Below the pieces are notes generated by a model that saw only the letters and a program-made list of their open reading frames with translations, was not told the origin of the DNA and did not search any database. DNA of 64,000 nt. It comes from Variovorax sp. E3. GTDB lineage: Bacteria; Pseudomonadota; Gammaproteobacteria; Burkholderiales; Burkholderiaceae_C. Location: assembly GCF_016082275.1 (NCBI RefSeq), contig NZ_MOWM01000010.1, positions 1-64,000 on the forward strand. The letters run 5' to 3'. Both the position numbers and the translations under genes were made by a program. Below are positions 26,286 through 35,906 of the stretch, in pieces. Each line of letters begins with the position of its first letter. The first letter of the stretch is position 1.

Positions 26286-26305
26286 TTTCTCCCCGAGGTT
26301 TTCAC

Positions 26306-28213
26306 ATGATCCAGATCACGCTCCCCGACAACTCGCGCCGCGAGTTCCCCGGCCCGGTTTCGGTGGCCGAAGTGGCCCAGTCCATCGGCCCCGGCCTGGC
26401 CAAGATGACGGTGGCCGGCAAGGTCGACGGCAAGCTCGTCGATGCCAGCGACGTCATCGACCACGACGCCAAGCTGCAGATCATCACGCCCAAGGACGAC
26501 GAGGGCCTGGAGATCATCCGCCACTCGACGGCCCACCTGGTCGGCCACGCGGTCAAGCAGCTCTATCCGACGGCCAAGATGGTGATCGGGCCCGTGATCG
26601 ACGAGGGCTTCTACTACGACATCTCGTTCGAGCGCCCGTTCACGCCCGAGGACATGGCCGCCATCGAGGCGCGCATGCGCGAGCTGATCGCGCAGGACTA
26701 CGACGTGGTCAAGAAGGTGACGCCGCGCGCCGAAGTGATCGAGGTCTTCAAGTCGCGCGGCGAGGACTACAAGCTGCGCCTGGTCGACGACATGCCCGAC
26801 GAGCAGGCCATGGGCCTGTACTACCACCAGGAATACGTCGACATGTGCCGCGGCCCGCACGTGCCGAACACGCGCTTCCTGAAGGTCTTCAAGCTCACGA
26901 AGCTGGCCGGCGCCTACTGGCGCGGCGATGCCAAGAACGAGCAGCTGCAGCGCATCTACGGCACGGCCTGGGCCGACAAGAAGCAGCTGGACCAGTACAT
27001 CCAGCGCATCGAGGAAGCCGAGAAGCGCGACCACCGCCGGCTGGGCAAGGAGCTCGACCTGTTCCACATCGACGAAGTGGCGCCGGGCGTGGTGTTCTGG
27101 CACCCCAAGGGCTGGGCGATCTGGCAGCAGGTCGAGCAGTACATGCGCGGCATCTATCGCGACACGGGCTACTGGGAAGTGAAGGGCCCGCAGATCCTGG
27201 ACAAGAGCCTGTGGGAGAAAACGGGCCACTGGCAGAACTACCGCGACAACATGTTCACGACGGAATCGGAGAAGCGCGAGTACGCGCTCAAGCCGATGAA
27301 CTGCCCGGGCCACGTCCTGATCTTCAAGAGCGATCTGCGCAGCTACCGCGACCTGCCGCTGCGCTACGGCGAGTTCGGCCAGTGCCACCGCAACGAGCCC
27401 AGCGGCGCGCTGCACGGCATCATGCGCGTGCGCGGCTTCACGCAGGACGACGGCCACATCTTCTGCACGGAAGACCAGATCCTGGACGAGTGCATCGCCT
27501 ACACGGCGCAGCTGCAGAAGGTCTATGCCGACTTCGGCTTCACGGACATCCTCTACAAGGTCGCCACGCGCCCCGAGAACCGCGTGGGCTCCGACGAGCT
27601 GTGGGACAAGGCCGAGCATGCGGTGATGGAATCGCTGCGCCGCTCGGGTGTCGACTTCGTCATCTCGCCCGGCGACGGTGCCTTCTACGGCCCCAAGATC
27701 GAATACACGCTGCGCGACGCCATCGGGCGCCAGTGGCAGTGCGGCACGATGCAGGTCGACTTCAACACGGCCGAGCGCCTGGGCGGCGAATACGTGACGG
27801 AATCGAGCGGCCGCGCGCACCCCGTGATGCTGCACCGCGCGATCGTCGGCAGCCTGGAGCGCTTCATCGGCATGCTGATCGAACACCACTCCGGCGCGAT
27901 GCCCGCATGGCTCGCTCCGGTGCAGGTTGCGGTGCTCAATATCAGCGAAGGACAGGCCGATTACGCTGCGCAAGTTGCGAAAACGCTGCAAAATCAAGGG
28001 CTTAGGGTCCAGCTTGATCTGCACAACGAAAAGATTACGTATAAAATACGGAAGCATTCGTTGCAAAAGCTCCCTTACATCGTTGTCGTAGGCGACAAAG
28101 AGAAGGAAGCAGGTGCCGTCGCAGTGCGCGCCCGGGGAAATCAAGACCTCGGTGCAATGTCCCTCGAATCGTTCGCACAACGGCTCGTCCAGGATGTTGC
28201 TGACAAGCGTTGA
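26306..28213 (+). CDS. thrS: Threonyl-tRNA synthetase
   Basis: Charges tRNA-Thr in the cytoplasm. The 635-residue product has the N-terminal TGS domain ([13 protein letters not shown]), the editing domain with [12 protein letters not shown] (H72-H76) and the Cys/His pair in [12 protein letters not shown]. The class II core follows ([43 protein letters not shown]), then the C-terminal anticodon-binding domain. First gene of a translation block followed by infC, rpmI, rplT, pheS, pheT and ihfA, preceded by a leader peptide and terminator. It was formerly expected to be autoregulated through its leader mRNA in E. coli; here attenuation is suggested instead. Confidence 0.98.
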   Translation: MIQITLPDNSRREFPGPVSVAEVAQSIGPGLAKMTVAGKVDGKLVDASDVIDHDAKLQIITPKDDEGLEIIRHSTAHLVGHAVKQLYPTAKMVIGPVIDEGFYYDISFERPFTPEDMAAIEARMRELIAQDYDVVKKVTPRAEVIEVFKSRGEDYKLRLVDDMPDEQAMGLYYHQEYVDMCRGPHVPNTRFLKVFKLTKLAGAYWRGDAKNEQLQRIYGTAWADKKQLDQYIQRIEEAEKRDHRRLGKELDLFHIDEVAPGVVFWHPKGWAIWQQVEQYMRGIYRDTGYWEVKGPQILDKSLWEKTGHWQNYRDNMFTTESEKREYALKPMNCPGHVLIFKSDLRSYRDLPLRYGEFGQCHRNEPSGALHGIMRVRGFTQDDGHIFCTEDQILDECIAYTAQLQKVYADFGFTDILYKVATRPENRVGSDELWDKAEHAVMESLRRSGVDFVISPGDGAFYGPKIEYTLRDAIGRQWQCGTMQVDFNTAERLGGEYVTESSGRAHPVMLHRAIVGSLERFIGMLIEHHSGAMPAWLAPVQVAVLNISEGQADYAAQVAKTLQNQGLRVQLDLHNEKITYKIRKHSLQKLPYIVVVGDKEKEAGAVAVRARGNQDLGAMSLESFAQRLVQDVADKR

Positions 28214-28285
28214 TTTGCCTCTGAAACACCCCATATGTTTCCCAGCCAAATCGTGCCGCTTGTCCGCGAGGACTGACCGGCGTTC

Positions 28286-28302
28286 GCTACAGATTTTGTA
28301 GC
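28286..28302 (+). promoter_or_regulatory. Hairpin in the infC leader
   Basis: GCTACA-GATTT-TGTAGC: a perfect six-base stem just upstream of the infC ribosome site (AAGGA at 28311-28315). It is too weak and lacks a T run for termination. It may influence infC translation, but a chance hairpin is possible. Confidence 0.3.
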
Positions 28303-28323
28303 AAATTTTGAAGGATTCTGACC

Positions 28324-28935
28324 ATCGCTACTGCATTTCGCGACCGCCGCCACCGCGAGGAACGCCAACACCGCCTGAACCGGGAAATCATGGCCCCGGA
28401 AGTTCGCCTGATCGGCCCTGAGAACGAGCCCTTGGGTGTTGTGAGTCTTGCGGAGGCCTTGCGCCTCGCTGGTGAGCAGGACGTGGATCTGGTGGAGGTC
28501 GTCGCGGCGGCCAACCCACCGGTGTGTCGCCTGATCGAGTACGGCAAGTTCAAGTACCACGAGCAGAAGAAGGCGGCCGAGGCGAAGTCCAAGCAGAAGG
28601 TCATCGAGGTCAAGGAAATCAAGTTCCGCCCCGGTACCGACGACGGCGACTACAACATCAAGATGCGCAACATCAAGCGCTTTCTTGAAGACGGCGACAA
28701 ATGCAAGATCACGCTGCGCTTCCGTGGCCGCGAGATCACGCACCAGGAGCTGGGTCTGGCACTGCTGCAGCGCATTCGCGACGAGCTGGGCGACCTGATC
28801 ATGGTCGAGCAGTTCCCGAAGCTCGAAGGCCGCCAGATGATCATGATGATCGCGCCGGGCCGCAAGAAGGCTGGTGGCGGTGCGCCGAAGCCGGCGGCAG
28901 ACGCCGCGCCGGCGGCAACGCCCGCAACGGCCTGA
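28324..28935 (+). CDS. infC: Translation initiation factor IF-3 (non-AUG start)
   Basis: Binds the 30S subunit and proofreads start-codon selection. The coding region begins at an ATC (28324), giving [22 protein letters not shown] before the first ATG at 28390; these 22 residues are the conserved, basic N-terminus of betaproteobacterial IF-3. GAAGGA precedes it at 9-14 bases. IF-3 discriminates against such codons, so an AUC/AUU start gives autoregulation, as in E. coli. The rest ([22 protein letters not shown], then [24 protein letters not shown], and [16 protein letters not shown]) is typical. 203 residues including a Pro/Ala tail. Confidence 0.95.
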   Translation: MATAFRDRRHREERQHRLNREIMAPEVRLIGPENEPLGVVSLAEALRLAGEQDVDLVEVVAAANPPVCRLIEYGKFKYHEQKKAAEAKSKQKVIEVKEIKFRPGTDDGDYNIKMRNIKRFLEDGDKCKITLRFRGREITHQELGLALLQRIRDELGDLIMVEQFPKLEGRQMIMMIAPGRKKAGGGAPKPAADAAPAATPATA

Positions 28936-29091
28936 CCGGCACGATTGCAGTAGAGAGGTTTTGAAGGGTTTCGCCTTTGCCGGCGCTTCGCAAGAAGGGC
29001 AGGCAGGGGCGGGATAAAGAAGTGTCTCGGGGCCAACAAGTCCGTGGAGTTTCCATGGCGCCTCACGAGCACAAACTAAAGGAGCATTCAT

Positions 29092-29295
29092 ATGCCCAAA
29101 ATGAAGACCAAGAGCAGCGCGAAAAAACGTTTCCGCGTTCGTCCCGGTGGCACCGTCAAGCGCGGTCAAGCCTTCAAGCGTCACATCTTGACGAAGAAGA
29201 CCACCAAGAACAAGCGTCACCTGCGTGGTGCAGTCGCAGTGCACGAGACCAACATGGTTTCGGTCGCTGCCATGCTGCCCGGCCGTGGCATTTAA
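29092..29295 (+). CDS. rpmI: 50S ribosomal protein L35
   Basis: A 67-residue basic protein, [20 protein letters not shown], that packs into the 50S subunit. Preceded by AAAGGAGC at good spacing. It is 156 bases downstream of infC; that spacer could hold the L20-dependent control region known for this operon in other bacteria, but I cannot identify it by eye. Cotranscribed with rplT 24 bases further. Confidence 0.98.
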   Translation: MPKMKTKSSAKKRFRVRPGGTVKRGQAFKRHILTKKTTKNKRHLRGAVAVHETNMVSVAAMLPGRGI

Positions 29296-29319
29296 TTCAG
29301 ACGAACAAGGAGAAAACAC

Positions 29320-29679
29320 ATGCCTCGCGTCAAACGTGGTGTAACGGCTCGCGCCCGCCACAAGAAAGTTCTCGCACTCGCCAAGGGTTTCCGCGGTCGC
29401 CGCGGCAATGTCTTCCGCGTCGCCAAACAGGCGGTGATGAAGGCAGGCCAATACGCCTACCGTGACCGCCGTACCAAGAAGCGCGTGTTCCGTCAGCTGT
29501 GGATCGCGCGTATCAACGCCGCCTCGCGTGAACTGGGCCTGACCTACAGCCAGTTCGCCAACGGCATCCGCAAGGCCGGTATCGAGATCGACCGCAAGAT
29601 GCTGGCGGACATCGCCGTGCACGACAAGGCCGCTTTTGCCGGCATCGTGGAGCAGGTCAAGGCCAAGCTGGCTGCTTGA
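29320..29679 (+). CDS. rplT: 50S ribosomal protein L20
   Basis: A 119-residue basic protein needed for early 50S assembly: [20 protein letters not shown], then [30 protein letters not shown]20 is an autogenous repressor of the infC-rpmI-rplT block in several bacteria. AAGGAG precedes the ATG. It is followed by a terminator-like hairpin before pheS. Confidence 0.98.
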   Translation: MPRVKRGVTARARHKKVLALAKGFRGRRGNVFRVAKQAVMKAGQYAYRDRRTKKRVFRQLWIARINAASRELGLTYSQFANGIRKAGIEIDRKMLADIAVHDKAAFAGIVEQVKAKLAA

Positions 29680-29731
29680 TTCTGCACAGCAGGCTGCTGC
29701 CTTCGGGCGGCTTCCTGCGCCCACGGCTCAA

Positions 29732-29766
29732 GGGCTGGCGCTTGAAAAGGCTCCAGCTCTTTTTTA
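29732..29766 (+). terminator. Terminator or attenuator between rplT and pheS
   Basis: GGGCTGG (29732-29738) can pair with CCAGCTC (29753-29759) with one G-T pair, followed by six Ts. It lies 26 bases upstream of the pheS ATG, where E. coli has the pheM attenuator. No leader peptide start codon is visible between rplT and this hairpin, so it may simply reduce read-through into pheST. Confidence 0.55.
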
Positions 29767-29791
29767 TTTCCCCTCGAAGATTTTTGTTGCT

Positions 29792-30868
29792 ATGAACGAG
29801 TTGGACTCCCTGGTCGACACCGCACGCGCCGCCTTCGCCGAAGCGAAAACGCCCGCAGAGCTCGAAAACGCCAAGGCCCAGTTCCTTGGCAAGTCGGGCC
29901 GCATCACCGAGCTGATGAAGGGCATGGCCGCGCTGAGTGTCGAAGAGAAGAAGTCCCGCGGCGCCGCGATCAACGTCGGCAAGCAGGCCATCGAGGCCGC
30001 GCTGACCGACCGGCGCCAGCAACTGGCCGACGAAGAACTCTCGCTGCAGCTGCGCGCCGAAGCGCTCGACGTGAGCCTGCCCGGCCGCCGCCGCATTCCG
30101 GGCGGCCTGCACCCCGTGAGCCGCACGCTGGAGCGCATCGAGGAGATCTTCTCGAGCATGGGCTTCGACGTGGCCGACGGCCCTGAGATCGAGAGCGACT
30201 GGCACAGCTTCACCTCGCTCAACAACCCGCCGAACCACCCCGCGCGTTCGATGCAGGACACCTTCTACGTCGACATGAACGGCGACGACGGCATTCCCTA
30301 CAACCTGCGTCCGCACACCAGCCCGATGCAGGTCCGCTACGCGCACCAGCACATCAAGAAGTACGCCGCCGAGTTCGCGGCCGCTGCCGCCGACACCACC
30401 GGCACCGTGAAGGCGCCCGAGATCCGCGTGATCGCGCCGGGCCGCACCTACCGTGTCGACAGCGACGCTACCCACTCGCCCATGTTCCACCAGTGCGAAG
30501 GCCTGTGGCTCGGCGAGAACGTGAGCTTCAAGGACCTGAAGGTCGTCTTCACCGACTTCTGCCGCACCTTCTTCGAGCGCGACGACCTCGTGCTGCGCTT
30601 TCGCCCCAGCTTCTTCCCGTTCACCGAGCCCAGCGCCGAGATCGACATCCAGTTCGCGAGCGGCCCGCTGGCCGGCCGCTGGCTCGAAGTGTCGGGCTCG
30701 GGCCAGGTGCATCCGAACGTGGTGCGCAACATGGGCCTGGACCCCGAGCGCTACATCGGCTTTGCCTTCGGCATGGGCCCCGACCGGCTCACCATGCTGC
30801 GCTACGGTGTGAACGACCTGCGCCTGTTCTTCGACGGCGACCTGCGTTTTCTCTCGCAGTTCCAGTAA
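29792..30868 (+). CDS. pheS: Phenylalanyl-tRNA synthetase alpha subunit
   Basis: Catalytic subunit of the alpha2-beta2 enzyme. The 358-residue product has an N-terminal coiled coil ([20 protein letters not shown]), motif 1 ([22 protein letters not shown]), motif 2 ([21 protein letters not shown]) and motif 3 ([24 protein letters not shown]). The start MNELDSL at 29792 follows the hairpin/T run; upstream in-frame sequence overlaps rplT. Followed 44 bases later by pheT. Confidence 0.97.
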   Translation: MNELDSLVDTARAAFAEAKTPAELENAKAQFLGKSGRITELMKGMAALSVEEKKSRGAAINVGKQAIEAALTDRRQQLADEELSLQLRAEALDVSLPGRRRIPGGLHPVSRTLERIEEIFSSMGFDVADGPEIESDWHSFTSLNNPPNHPARSMQDTFYVDMNGDDGIPYNLRPHTSPMQVRYAHQHIKKYAAEFAAAAADTTGTVKAPEIRVIAPGRTYRVDSDATHSPMFHQCEGLWLGENVSFKDLKVVFTDFCRTFFERDDLVLRFRPSFFPFTEPSAEIDIQFASGPLAGRWLEVSGSGQVHPNVVRNMGLDPERYIGFAFGMGPDRLTMLRYGVNDLRLFFDGDLRFLSQFQ

Positions 30869-30912
30869 GCCTTCCCGTACACAGATAGAAAAACCAGATC
30901 GAGATCGAAGAG

Positions 30913-33354
30913 ATGCAATTCCCGGAATCCTGGCTGCGCGAGTTCTGCAACCCGCCCATCGACAGCGCCACCCTGGCCGAAACGCTCACCATGGGCGGCT
31001 TCGAGGTCGAAGAGCGCCGTCCGGTCGCGCCGCCTTTCACGCGCATCGTGGTCGGCGAAATCAAGGAAGCCGTGCAGCACCCGAACGCCGACCGCCTGCG
31101 CGTGTGCCAGGTCGACGCGGGGCAGGGCGCCTTGCTCAACATCGTGTGCGGCGCGCCCAATGCGCGCGTCGGCATCAAGGTGCCGTGCGCGCTGGTCGGC
31201 GCTGAACTGCCGCCGGGTGAAGACGGCAAGCCCTTCCTCATCAAGCTGGGTCAGCTGCGCGGCGTCGAGAGCCAGGGCATGCTGTGCTCGGCCCGCGAGC
31301 TGAAGCTCAGCGAAGACCACGGCGGCCTGCTCGAGCTCGACGCCGACGCGCCCATCGGCGCCGACGTGCGCGACGTGCTCAAGCTCGACGACGCGCTGCT
31401 CACGCTCAAGCTCACGCCCAACCTGGCGCACGGTCTCAGCGTGTACGGCGTGGCGCGCGAACTCGCCGCGCTCACCGGCGCACCCCTGAAGACGCCGGCC
31501 ATCGCGCCGGTGGCCACGTCGTTCACCGACGTGCTGCCAGTGAAGGTCGAGGCGCCCGAGCTCTGCGGCCGTTTCTCGGGCCGCATCGTGCGCGGCGTGG
31601 ACACCAAGGTCGCCACGCCCGCCTGGATGGTCGAGCGCCTCGCGCGCTGCGGCCAGCGCAGCGTGACGCCGCTGGTCGACATCTCGAACTACGTGATGTT
31701 CGAGTACGGCCAGCCCAGCCACATCTTCGACCTCGACAAGATCCACGGCGGCCTCACGGTGCGCTGGGGCAAGGCGGGCGAAGAGCTCAAGCTGCTCAAT
31801 GGCACGACCATCACCGTCGACGACAAGGTCGGCGTGATCGCCGACGACCGCGAGGTCGAATCGCTCGCCGGCATCATGGGCGGCGACGCCACCTCGGTGT
31901 CCGACGACACGCGCAACATCTACGTCGAGGCCGCGTTCTGGTGGCCCGCCGCCGTGCAGGGCCGTTCGCGCCGCTTCAACTTCTCGACCGATGCGGGTCA
32001 CCGCTACGAGCGCGGCGTCGACCCGAGCCGCACCGTGCAGATCATCGAGCGCATCACGCAACTGGTCGTCGAAATCTGCGGCGGCCAGGCCGGCCAGATG
32101 GACGACCAGACGCTGCACGTGCCCAAAGCCGTGCCCGTCACGCTGCGCGTGGCCCGTGCCGCGCGCGTGATCGGCATGCCGCTGACGCAGGCGCAATGCG
32201 CCGACGCGCTGAACCGGCTCGGCTTTGCCATCACCGAAGGCGAAGGCACGCTGACCGTCACGCCCCCGCCGCACCGCTTCGACCTGCTGATCGAGGAAGA
32301 CCTGATCGAAGAAGTCGCGCGCCTGATCGGCTTCAACAACCTGCCGACCACCGCGCCGCTCGCGCCCATCACGGCCCGCGTGCGGCCCGAGGCGCAGCGC
32401 GGCCGTTTCGCGGTGCGCCGCAGCGTGGCGGCGCTGGGCTACCAGGAAACGATCAACTTCAGCTTCGTCGAGGCGCACTGGGAGCAAGACCTGGCCGGCA
32501 ACGCCAACCCGATCAAGCTGCTGAACCCCATCGCCAGCCAGATGAGCGTGATGCGCTCGTCGCTGCTGGGCTCGCTGCTGCAGGTGCTCAAGTTCAACCT
32601 GGACCGCAAGGCACCGCGCGTGCGCGTGTTCGAGCTGGGCCGCGTCTACCTGCGCGATGACGGCGTGGCCACCACCGACAGCACCGTGCGCGGCGTTCAC
32701 CAGCCGATGCGCGTGGCGGGCCTGGCGTGGGGCGACGCCGACGAAGCGCGCTGGGACGGCAAGCCCGAGCGCATCGATTTCTACGACGTCAAGGGCGACG
32801 TCGAGGCGCTGCTCGCACCGCTGGTGCCGAGCTTCGAGGCGGCCGAGCATCCCGCGCTGCACCCGGGCCGTTCGGCGCGCGTGCTGGTCGACGGCAAGGC
32901 CATCGGCTTCGTCGGCGAGCTGCATCCGCGCTGGCGCCAGAAGTGGGACTTTGCCCAGGCACCCGTGCTGTTCGAACTCGACCTCGACGCCGTGACCGCG
33001 CGCCCCGTGCCCGTGGCGCAGCCGGTGCCCAAGCACCAGGCCGTGGAGCGCGACATCGCCGTCGTCGTGGCCGAGGCCGTCACGCACGACGCGCTGATGC
33101 AGACCATTCGCGCGGCCACCGCCGCACAGGGCCTGCTGCGCGACGCGACGCTGTTCGACATCTACCGTCCGCAGCCGCTGCGCGACGGTGCGGTGGCGGC
33201 GCCCGGCGCCCTGGCGCAAGGCGAGAAGAGCATGGCTGTGCGCCTGAGCTTCCAGAGCGACAGCGCCACCTTGACGGACGAGCAGGTCGAGCCCGCCGTC
33301 CGCGCGATCGTCGAACAATTGGGCGCCAAGCTCGGCGGCCGCTTGAGGGGATGA
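30913..33354 (+). CDS. pheT: Phenylalanyl-tRNA synthetase beta subunit
   Basis: An 813-residue tRNA-binding and editing subunit. Order of parts: [14 protein letters not shown]-terminus, EMAP-like tRNA-binding fold ([23 protein letters not shown], residues 40-150), B3/B4 editing domain ([14 protein letters not shown]..., residues 210-400), B5 domain, catalytic-like core ([13 protein letters not shown]) and C-terminal FDX-ACB anticodon domain ([24 protein letters not shown]). The stop overlaps the first candidate ihfA ATG (ATGA). Full length, no breaks. Confidence 0.97.
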   Translation: MQFPESWLREFCNPPIDSATLAETLTMGGFEVEERRPVAPPFTRIVVGEIKEAVQHPNADRLRVCQVDAGQGALLNIVCGAPNARVGIKVPCALVGAELPPGEDGKPFLIKLGQLRGVESQGMLCSARELKLSEDHGGLLELDADAPIGADVRDVLKLDDALLTLKLTPNLAHGLSVYGVARELAALTGAPLKTPAIAPVATSFTDVLPVKVEAPELCGRFSGRIVRGVDTKVATPAWMVERLARCGQRSVTPLVDISNYVMFEYGQPSHIFDLDKIHGGLTVRWGKAGEELKLLNGTTITVDDKVGVIADDREVESLAGIMGGDATSVSDDTRNIYVEAAFWWPAAVQGRSRRFNFSTDAGHRYERGVDPSRTVQIIERITQLVVEICGGQAGQMDDQTLHVPKAVPVTLRVARAARVIGMPLTQAQCADALNRLGFAITEGEGTLTVTPPPHRFDLLIEEDLIEEVARLIGFNNLPTTAPLAPITARVRPEAQRGRFAVRRSVAALGYQETINFSFVEAHWEQDLAGNANPIKLLNPIASQMSVMRSSLLGSLLQVLKFNLDRKAPRVRVFELGRVYLRDDGVATTDSTVRGVHQPMRVAGLAWGDADEARWDGKPERIDFYDVKGDVEALLAPLVPSFEAAEHPALHPGRSARVLVDGKAIGFVGELHPRWRQKWDFAQAPVLFELDLDAVTARPVPVAQPVPKHQAVERDIAVVVAEAVTHDALMQTIRAATAAQGLLRDATLFDIYRPQPLRDGAVAAPGALAQGEKSMAVRLSFQSDSATLTDEQVEPAVRAIVEQLGAKLGGRLRG

Positions 33355-33359
33355 TGAGA

Positions 33360-33742
33360 ATGAACGCTGCCGAATTCACGCTCGAGGCTCTGGAAACGCC
33401 AGCGCTCACCAAGGCGCACCTGGCCGATTTGCTGTTCGAGCAGATCGGCCTGAACAAGCGTGAGTCCAAGGACATGGTCGAGGCGTTCTTCGAGCTCGTG
33501 GCCAACAGCCTCATCGAAGGCACGGACGTGAAGATCTCGGGCTTCGGCAACTTCCAGATCCGCGTGAAGGCGCCGCGCCCGGGCCGCAACCCGCGCACCG
33601 GCGAAGCATTCCGATCGGCGAGCGACGCGTGGCCACGTTCCATGCAAGCGCCAAGCTCAAGGAGCAGATTCACGGCAGCATCGAGCCGCAGCAAGGCAGC
33701 GGCACGACCGAAGTCGAATGGAGCCTGGGCGCCGCCGAGTGA
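33360..33742 (+). CDS. ihfA: Integration host factor alpha subunit (frameshifted)
   Basis: DNA-bending nucleoid protein. The N-terminus [42 protein letters not shown] and the DNA-contacting [25 protein letters not shown] are clear. Reading breaks between 33606 and 33607: one added base after GAAGC gives the family sequence [21 protein letters not shown] and a stop at 33740-33742, about 127 residues. Start codons are possible at 33351, 33354 and 33360; the last has GAGGGGATGAGA at best spacing. Placement behind pheT is the usual proteobacterial arrangement. The break is most likely a sequence error. Confidence 0.9.
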
Positions 33743-33810
33743 ATAGTGCTTGGCGCTGTGCGCTCGCGTAGAGTAATCTCTCAGGTTTCCCGCGCACAGT
33801 CTTGATTTCA

Positions 33811-34290
33811 ATGGAGAAAACGCTCCCGCCGATTCCTGTCAAACGCTACTTCACCATCGGTGAGGTCGGCGAGCTCTGCGGCGTCAAGCCGCACGTGCTG
33901 CGCTATTGGGAGCAGGAGTTCACGCAACTGCGCCCCATGAAGCGCCGCGGCAACCGCCGCTATTACCAGCACCACGAGGTGCTGATGATCCGACGCATCC
34001 GCGACCTGCTCTACGACCAGGGCTTCACCATCAGCGGCGCGCGCAACAAGCTGCAGGAGCTGGTGCAGGGCGAGCGCGACCGCCGCAAGGCCGGCGAAGT
34101 GCCGCTCGACGGCATGGAGGCCATCGAGATCGACCAGGAAGAATTCGATGCGGCCGTGGTGCAGGACACGCCGGCGACCACGGGCGTTGCTGCTGCTTCG
34201 GCTGCCGCGAAAACGGTCGACCTGTCGCAGTTGTTGCATCTGCGGCGCGAACTCTTTGAAATTCGTGAGCTGTTGACCGTCGGACACTGA
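33811..34290 (+). CDS. MerR family transcriptional regulator
   Basis: A 159-residue protein with an N-terminal MerR winged helix (RYFTIGEVGELCGVKPHVLRYWEQEFTQLRPMKRRGNRRYYQHHEVLMIRRIRDLLYDQGFTISGARNKLQEL, residues 11-85), then an acidic, Ala-rich linker and a Leu-rich C-terminal helix. It lacks the Cys ligands of metal-sensing MerR proteins. This gene follows ihfA in most betaproteobacteria; its targets are unknown. ATG at 33811. Confidence 0.92.
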   Translation: MEKTLPPIPVKRYFTIGEVGELCGVKPHVLRYWEQEFTQLRPMKRRGNRRYYQHHEVLMIRRIRDLLYDQGFTISGARNKLQELVQGERDRRKAGEVPLDGMEAIEIDQEEFDAAVVQDTPATTGVAAASAAAKTVDLSQLLHLRRELFEIRELLTVGH

Positions 34291-34301
34291 ATTTTCATAG
34301 C

Positions 34302-34307
34302 TATAAT
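34302..34307 (+). promoter_or_regulatory. Candidate -10 box of tRNA-Pro
   Basis: Perfect TATAAT ten bases upstream of the tRNA 5' end, consistent with a start a few bases before the mature tRNA. A TTGACC hexamer at 34273-34278 is too far (23 bases) to be a normal -35. Confidence 0.5.
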
Positions 34308-34316
34308 CGAGAGCTT

Positions 34317-34393
34317 CGGTGTGTGGCGCAGCCTGGTAGCGCACTTGCATGGGGTGCAAGGGGTCGAAGGTTCGAATCCTTTCACACCGACCA
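34317..34393 (+). tRNA. tRNA-Pro (anticodon GGG)
   Basis: A 77-base cloverleaf: acceptor arm CGGTGTG/CACACCG, D loop GCGCAGCCTGGTAGCGC, anticodon stem CTTGC/GCAAG with loop ATGGGGT giving anticodon GGG (reads CCC and CCU), variable GGGTC, and T arm GAAGG-TTCGAAT-CCTTT. The CCA end is encoded. This tRNA is a frequent integration site; a direct repeat of its 3' end was not seen downstream within the window. Confidence 0.97.
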
Positions 34394-34412
34394 AAAACAA
34401 GAAACGAAATCA

Positions 34413-34445
34413 ACGGCCTAGGTCCACAAGACCTAGGCCGTTTTT
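34413..34445 (+). terminator. Terminator of tRNA-Pro
   Basis: ACGGCCTAGGT-CCACAAG-ACCTAGGCCGT: an 11-base perfect stem followed by TTTTT, 20 bases after the tRNA. Confidence 0.92.
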
Positions 34446-34459
34446 CTTTGCGCGCGGCG

Positions 34460-34839
34460 GCGGCCAACGGCAGGCCAGGCGGTCTGGTACGGGCCGCTTC
34501 GCATCACCAACGTCCACCCCGACGCGATCGCGCCTTCGGTGCTGGTGTCGGGCAGCTCCCTGCCCAACGCCACCGCCCAGAGCTATCCGCTGTTCGGTTT
34601 CGTGTCGCCCCCGGCTTCGGGCTAGAGCGTCACGGGCCAGGCGCCGTCGCGCTTCTACGCGGTGCAGGGAGGCATCGTCGGCCTGCGCACCGGCTCCATC
34701 ATCTCGCAACGGCGGTGCGCGCGAGCGGCCCGTGGGCTATGACGCTTGCAGCGCGATCCAGGTGGTCGGCGACCGGGCCTTGAGCGAGGCACAGAAAGCG
34801 GTGTTGACGCCTGCCGAGCGGCGCAACTGGCGGCCCTGA
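34460..34839 (+). pseudogene. Gene remnant of unknown function downstream of tRNA-Pro
   Basis: This stretch has no intact gene but shows protein-like segments with genome-like codon use in different frames. One frame reads VWYGPLRITNVHPDAIAPS and continues to LFGFVSPPASG, then meets TAG at 34623-34625 and goes on as SVTGQAPSRFYAVQGGIVGL. Near 34709-34712 the sense moves to another frame, reading GYDACSAIQVVGDRALSEAQKAVLTPAERRNWRP to a stop at 34837-34839. I do not recognise the family. Besides a frame change there is an in-frame stop, so real decay is more likely here than in the other broken genes. Its position directly behind a tRNA fits an old insertion remnant. Confidence 0.4.
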
Positions 34840-34884
34840 GATCGCAGGCGCAGCCCCGGCTACTTCGATGCAGGCGGGGTTCCG

Positions 34885-35880
34885 TCACTCGGGCGTCAGC
34901 CCGATGTCCTTCACCAGCGCGCCCCAGTCGTGCAGGTCCTTGCGGATCGTCGCGGCGAACTGCTCGGGCGTGTTCTGCGGCAGGTCGGTGAAGTTGAGCT
35001 CGCGCAGGCGCTGCACCACGGCCGGGTCTTTGAGCACGTGGTTCACCGCCTCGTTGAGCTTCTTCACGATGTCGGGCGGCGTCTTCGCGGGGGCCAGCAG
35101 GCCGTACCAGGCGTAGGTGGTGAAGGGGTAGCCGGACTCGGTCATGGTCGGCACGTCGGGCAGCATCGGGATGCGCGAGGGGCCGCTGTTGGCCAGGGCC
35201 TTCAGGCGGCCGGCGCGCACGAGTTCGACGGTGGAAGACATGTCGGCGAAGGCCGCGTCCACCTGCCCGCCCAGCAGGTCCTGCACGCACGGGCCGCTGC
35301 CCTTGTAGGGCACATGCATCATCACCAGGCCGGCCTGCTTCTTCAGGCTTTCCATCGCCAGGTGGCCGCCCGAGCCGTTGCCCCACGAACAGTAGCTGAG
35401 CTTGTCGGGGCGCGCCTTGGCGTAGGCGACGAACTCCTTGAGCGACTTCACCGGCAGGTCGTTGCGCACCAGCAGCAGGTTGCCGCCGCGCCCGATCTGC
35501 GCCACCGGCGCAAAGTCTTTCAGCGGGTCGTACGGCAGCTTCCTGTAGAGGCTGGGGTTGACCACCATCGCCGCGGCATAGGTGAACAGCAACCGGTAGC
35601 CGTCGGGGTTGCCGCGCGCCACCAGGTCGGTGCCGAGGATGCCGTTGGCCCCCGGCCGGTTGTCGATGATGAAGGTCTGCTTGAACGTCTTGCCGAGCGC
35701 ATCGGCGACCAGCCGCGCGATGGTGTCGGTGCCGCCCGCCGCCGCCGTGGGCACCACCAGCGTCACCGGCTTGTCGGGGTAGGCGTCGGCGCCCTGTGCA
35801 TGGCCGGCGAGGGCCAGGCTGGCGGCGAGCAGGGCGCCGGCCAGCGCGCGTAACGGGTGCCGGAGCTTTGGTGTTGTCAT
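34885..35880 (-). CDS. Bug/TctC family periplasmic receptor
   Basis: A 331-residue periplasmic receptor. A Sec signal ends near GHAQGADA, then YPDKPVTLVVPTAAAGGTDTIARLVADALG, FIIDNRPGANGILGTDLVARGNPDGY, HVPYKGSGPCVQDLLGGQVDAAF and LPDVPTMTESGYP mark the family. It is the last gene of the minus-strand cluster starting at the NDP-forming CoA synthetase or porin, 27 bases after the MBL-fold gene. No TctAB partner is present. Ligand probably a carboxylate; unknown. Confidence 0.92.
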   Translation of the reverse strand: MTTPKLRHPLRALAGALLAASLALAGHAQGADAYPDKPVTLVVPTAAAGGTDTIARLVADALGKTFKQTFIIDNRPGANGILGTDLVARGNPDGYRLLFTYAAAMVVNPSLYRKLPYDPLKDFAPVAQIGRGGNLLLVRNDLPVKSLKEFVAYAKARPDKLSYCSWGNGSGGHLAMESLKKQAGLVMMHVPYKGSGPCVQDLLGGQVDAAFADMSSTVELVRAGRLKALANSGPSRIPMLPDVPTMTESGYPFTTYAWYGLLAPAKTPPDIVKKLNEAVNHVLKDPAVVQRLRELNFTDLPQNTPEQFAATIRKDLHDWGALVKDIGLTPE

Positions 35881-35906
35881 GGTTTCTTGTCTCCTGCGAA
35901 ATCGAA

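Noticed and set aside
26243-28249. Long minus-strand frame opposite thrS (668 codons)
   Set aside because: Arg/His/Val-rich composition typical of a GC-rich shadow; thrS on the other strand is certain.
30802-33318. Long minus-strand frame opposite pheT (838 codons)
   Set aside because: Shadow of pheT; no family motif and no ribosome site.
34317-34393. tRNA-Pro as an attachment site of a mobile island
   Set aside because: No integrase and no repeat of the tRNA 3' end within the window.
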